In this document: piece by piece, positions 61,174-64,000 of the stretch
Position numbering within the stretch: the first letter of the stretch is position 1
How the letters are laid out: every line of letters starts with the position of its first letter
Source: Psychrobium sp051201665
GTDB lineage: Bacteria > Pseudomonadota > Gammaproteobacteria > Enterobacterales > Psychrobiaceae
DNA: 64,000 bases
Direction of reading: 5' to 3'
Assembly: GCF_051201665.1 (NCBI RefSeq)
Contig: NZ_CP179210.1
Span: 3,658,001-3,722,000 of the forward strand
The notes under the pieces: model-generated
What the model saw: only the letters and a program-made list of their open reading frames with translations
Told to the model about the DNA's origin: nothing
Database searches by the model: none
Position numbers and translations under genes: made by a program

Positions 61174-61485
61174 ATGGCTAAACCTCTATTGCTCTTAAGC
61201 ACACTATTATGTGTTGGACTAACAGGATGTATCGTCAAACCAAACTTCGAATCAAGCTATAACAGTGAATGTAATATCACTCAGAAACGTATCACGTTAA
61301 GTGTTGAGCAAGTAGCCGAGTTTGGCGCTCGCAATTGCAATGGAGCACACGACTGTAAAGCAGCAATTGTCACTCAATTTGTCACGGCTGGCCTATCACT
61401 GCCAGTAAGCGCCATCATTTCAGGCTCAATAGCGTTAGTAGGCAACTCTCTATATTGGCTCCAAGAGGAAAAATGCGAGGCATAA
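61174..61485 (+). CDS. Small lipoprotein, unknown function
   Basis: A 103-residue protein with signal and lipobox LTGC (Cys about 19), four further cysteines (SEC, RNC, HDC, EKC) and a C-terminal hydrophobic stretch (about 70-92: GLSLPVSAIISGSIALVGNSLYWL). AAGGAT precedes the ATG. I do not recognise a family. The cysteines suggest disulfides in the periplasm. Convergent with the prohibitin-like gene. Confidence 0.65.
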   Translation: MAKPLLLLSTLLCVGLTGCIVKPNFESSYNSECNITQKRITLSVEQVAEFGARNCNGAHDCKAAIVTQFVTAGLSLPVSAIISGSIALVGNSLYWLQEEKCEA

Positions 61486-61507
61486 AAAAGACGCTCAATA
61501 GAGCGCC
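61484..61507 (-). terminator. Terminator of the prohibitin-like gene
   Basis: On the minus strand GGCGCTC-tatt-GAGCGTC (one mismatch) is followed by six T, 31 bp behind the stop. Confidence 0.7.
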
Positions 61508-61537
61508 TTAAAAATTGGTTTTGAGAGAGGAAAAAAC

Positions 61538-62449
61538 CTATTTTTGTTTCATATTCCAAAGTACGCTTTGGTCACTGCCCATCATAGTGGTTGGCATCTT
61601 ACCATCCCATTGTTGAGCGCGCATATAATCAACCAATACTTTGTTTGCTTTAATTGCTTCTGCTTTTTTCTGAATAGCTTCAGCTTCAGCTAAACCTTTA
61701 AGACGTATCGCTTCAGCCTCTGATTTAGCGTTAGTTAAAATGGCGTAAGCGGAACCATCTGCACGGGCTTTGTCGGCGTCACGCGCCGCTTCAGCGGTAT
61801 TTACATCACGTTGTGCTTCAAGCTTTTGACGCTCTAAACGATGCTTTTCTGCTTGTGCTAAGTTCTTTTCAGTTTGCTTTGTTTCAATGCTTTGCAAGTA
61901 TTTTGGTGGCAATACTAAGTTTTCGATTTGTACACTATCAAGCTTTACAGGAAATTCTTCCATGGTTGCTAGCAACGTTTCTTCTATTTTTTGAATTACT
62001 TGCCCACGGTTTTGAACAATTTGTTCCGCTTTATATCGCGCTAAAGCATCTTTGGCAGCACTGCGTAAACGTGGATCAAGAATGCGATTCTCGAACTGCT
62101 CTAAACCACCATAGTTTTTATAAAGTTGAAAAGCTTCAGGGCGAATGACTGTCCAGTTTACCGATACTTCAGCGCCGACAGGCATTTGTTCAAACGTGGA
62201 TGCTTTGAGCTTCTCAGCATTTTTACGCGTACGAATTTCCAACTCTTCAACGGTATCAGCAAATGGTAATTTAAAGTGCAAACCAGGGTTAACCTGCTCT
62301 GTCGCTTCACCAAATCGTTTAACGATGCCAACGTGGCCTTCATCAATGGTATAGAACACCATCCAAATGGCTAAAATTGCAGGCACCACAATCGCCAGCT
62401 TTGATGCGTGTTTAAGTGGATTCGGTGTTTTTACTTTCAAATTAGGCAT
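61538..62449 (-). CDS. Prohibitin-like SPFH domain protein
   Basis: A 303-residue membrane-anchored SPFH protein: one N-terminal helix (KLAIVVPAILAIWMVFYTI), then the band-7 domain (GHVGIVKRFGEATEQVNPGLHFKLPFADTVEELEIRTRK), and a long Ala/Glu/Lys coiled coil (about 195-270). It resembles prohibitin/HflK-type scaffolds that form large cages around membrane proteases. HflC is absent next to it, which favours a prohibitin-like stand-alone protein. The chemoreceptor gene is 24 bp upstream. Confidence 0.88.
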   Translation of the reverse strand: MPNLKVKTPNPLKHASKLAIVVPAILAIWMVFYTIDEGHVGIVKRFGEATEQVNPGLHFKLPFADTVEELEIRTRKNAEKLKASTFEQMPVGAEVSVNWTVIRPEAFQLYKNYGGLEQFENRILDPRLRSAAKDALARYKAEQIVQNRGQVIQKIEETLLATMEEFPVKLDSVQIENLVLPPKYLQSIETKQTEKNLAQAEKHRLERQKLEAQRDVNTAEAARDADKARADGSAYAILTNAKSEAEAIRLKGLAEAEAIQKKAEAIKANKVLVDYMRAQQWDGKMPTTMMGSDQSVLWNMKQK

Positions 62450-62472
62450 TATCCATCCTTGATGTATTTAAA

Positions 62473-63999
62473 TTACTGCTTTTCAAATTGGGCGACGAGT
62501 ATATCAAGATTCTCGGCTAAGTTATTAATATTAGTCGCATCGGTAGCAATTTGCTCAATACTCTGATTTTGCTGATGTGTACCTTGCTGCATGGTTTGCA
62601 TGCTGCTAGAAATTTGCGCCACACTTGCTGATTGAGCTTCGGTTGCACCAGCAACGCTTTTATTCGTTGCATACACACTTTCAACATGATTTTTATTGGT
62701 AAGTAACACTTCTTGTGCATTACTAAACGAATCACTCGCCGTTGATGATTGACCAATAATAGCCTCAATTTCAGTAACAGCTAATTTAGAATTACGCTGC
62801 AAGTCGTCCATGATATTTTGAATTTCATCAGTGGATTCTGTGGTTTTAGAAGCGAGGTTTCTAACTTCATCAGCTACTACTGAGAACCCGCGACCATGCT
62901 CGCCAGCTCGAGCAGCTTCAATAGCCGCATTTAATGCGAGAAGATTGGTTTGATCTGAAATACTCTTTATCACACCTAATGCATTGGCAATGGTTTCTGT
63001 ACGACCGGTTAAATTGGTAATTACAGTTGCCACGTCACCAATTTTTGAAGAGAGATCAGAAAGTTCATCATGTGTTTTAGATACTAAGACACTCATTTCC
63101 TCATCATTTTCAGCAATCACTTTTGATGTTTCTAGTGCTTGTGATGCACTACCAGCAACATCGACTAACATATTGTCAATTTGAGTGATGGCTTGAGACA
63201 CTTCCTCTACTTGCAACCCATTATCGGCGGCATTGAGTGATGTTTCTTGTGCTTGATGCTGAAGCGACACCACATAGTCTTTTAGTTGACGGCTATTTCG
63301 AGCAATATCAACGAAGGCTGTTTGCAGATTATTTGCGAATGCATTGTAGCCACGCGCAACAGCAACTAGCTCTTTCTGTCCTTGTTCTGGCATGCGATAT
63401 GAAATATCAGCATCACCCTGACCAAGATCAGAGAACAATTTAGCCATACTTAAAATAGGCTTGCTCAGGCTATTGGCAATAAAGTAGGCAAAAACCGTCG
63501 CCAATAACATGGCCACCAACACCCACATAAAGATACTGAACGTTGCTTTGTTTAACGAAGCAAACATTTCTTGAGCAGGTACCTGCGCAACGACATACCA
63601 TTTCATACTTGGGATAAAGCTACTTACAACAATGAAGTCTTCACCGTCGATAGTCGTGTGAGTTAGATTAAAATCTGTTTGATTTAATAGCTCATTGGCT
63701 GTCGTGCCGTTATAAAGAGAGGCCAATGATGCTTTACCCAAAAGGCTACGATCGCGATGTAATTGAACACCGCCTTTTTCATCAACCAGATAAACAAAAC
63801 CCGTCTTCTCTAATTTAAAACCATTTAGCAGATTTACAACATCGGCAAACGAGCGAGAAACGCCACTTAATCCTGTGCCGCTAGGTTGTTGGTGATTAAC
63901 AAATAAATCGACACGATCACTGTCTGGATAGGCATAAATACTGACCATGCTTTCTTGGCCACTTTCTACATAGCGATAGAACCAGCCGTCGACATTATC
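62473..63999 (-). CDS. Methyl-accepting chemotaxis protein, 5' part outside the window
   Basis: At least 508 codons are visible and the frame is open to the window end (DNVDGWFYRYVESGQ before the first internal Met), so the N-terminus is missing. The visible part has most of a double-Cache sensor domain (GKASLASLYNGTT, DGEDFIVVSSFIPSMKWYVVAQVPAQEMF), one membrane helix, HAMP and the signalling hairpin with ISDQTNLLALNAAIEAARAGEHGRGFSVVADEVRNLA. It ends without a CheR tether pentapeptide. Ligand unknown; dCache receptors often bind amino acids. Confidence 0.95.
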   Translation of the reverse strand, partial: DNVDGWFYRYVESGQESMVSIYAYPDSDRVDLFVNHQQPSGTGLSGVSRSFADVVNLLNGFKLEKTGFVYLVDEKGGVQLHRDRSLLGKASLASLYNGTTANELLNQTDFNLTHTTIDGEDFIVVSSFIPSMKWYVVAQVPAQEMFASLNKATFSIFMWVLVAMLLATVFAYFIANSLSKPILSMAKLFSDLGQGDADISYRMPEQGQKELVAVARGYNAFANNLQTAFVDIARNSRQLKDYVVSLQHQAQETSLNAADNGLQVEEVSQAITQIDNMLVDVAGSASQALETSKVIAENDEEMSVLVSKTHDELSDLSSKIGDVATVITNLTGRTETIANALGVIKSISDQTNLLALNAAIEAARAGEHGRGFSVVADEVRNLASKTTESTDEIQNIMDDLQRNSKLAVTEIEAIIGQSSTASDSFSNAQEVLLTNKNHVESVYATNKSVAGATEAQSASVAQISSSMQTMQQGTHQQNQSIEQIATDATNINNLAENLDILVAQFEKQ

Positions 64000-64000
64000 G

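Noticed and set aside
1..64000. tRNA or rRNA genes
   Set aside because: No cloverleaf with a TTCGA-type loop or rRNA-like sequence was noticed on either strand; a tRNAscan-SE run would be decisive.

Overview
The window looks like a chromosomal segment of an AT-rich marine gammaproteobacterium of the order Alteromonadales, most likely Colwelliaceae (Thalassotalea or Colwellia type). The evidence is gene content: an EF-P/EpmA/EpmB cluster, ElbB, YajD, AcuI/YhdH, PolA, DUF3016, DUF1826 with CobW, and Fur, Zur and BlaI-type sites. The organism assignment is an inference; no rRNA or tRNA gene was seen.

Layout. 1-6.3 kb: housekeeping genes (GNAT, YajD, AcuI, RmuC, HD phosphohydrolase) framed by two genes with homopolymer frameshifts (a ZIP transporter cut by the window edge and a secreted NTF2-like protein). 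6.36-8.42 kb: a tandem array of four Fur-box promoters, each driving a predicted 161-nt RNA with the core of the iron-sparing sRNA RyhB. Seven shorter RyhB-like modules that keep a terminator but lack a promoter, and three half-modules, are interleaved. 8.5-13.3 kb: RibD-like deaminase, elbB, polA, then three tandem terminator-ended RNA-like repeats at the position where many relatives carry Spot 42. 13.4-15.1 kb: an IS1634-type element with an intact 6-bp target duplication. 15.2-22.3 kb: a two-GAF GGDEF/EAL protein, epmA-efp facing epmB, and small hypothetical genes.

22.5-40.8 kb is accessory: a frameshifted IS5-type element, an LpxR-like pseudogene, an acyltransferase, a sigma factor fused to a membrane domain, a decayed copy of a periplasmic ATP-dependent DNA ligase, a three-gene envelope operon (OmpA-like lipoprotein, four-helix coiled-coil membrane protein, exported protein), a BlaI/BlaR-like pair with two operators, two kinds of MITE (one cleanly splitting a serine hydrolase gene), an intact LigE-type ligase, a long RecX and an IS3 element. 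41.3-46.7 kb: a Zur-type site, CobW and DUF1826, then a hydrolase/response regulator/histidine kinase operon. 46.9-53.1 kb is a graveyard of mobile elements: IS21 3' end, a possible filamentous-phage coat remnant, a RAYT remnant with short repeats, IS66, and a group II intron with an RT-HNH protein. 53.7-64 kb: groESL with a heat-shock type promoter, a MATE transporter, a Cache/SBP3/HD-GYP protein, a lipoprotein, a prohibitin-like SPFH protein and a chemoreceptor cut by the window end.

Regulatory themes are metals and envelope: Fur (RyhB array), Zur (CobW) and a BlaI-type repressor whose operator motif also lies in front of the secreted NTF2-like gene 27 kb away. The strongest candidate for something undescribed is the RyhB concatemer; second is the triple RNA repeat behind polA; third is the three-gene envelope operon.
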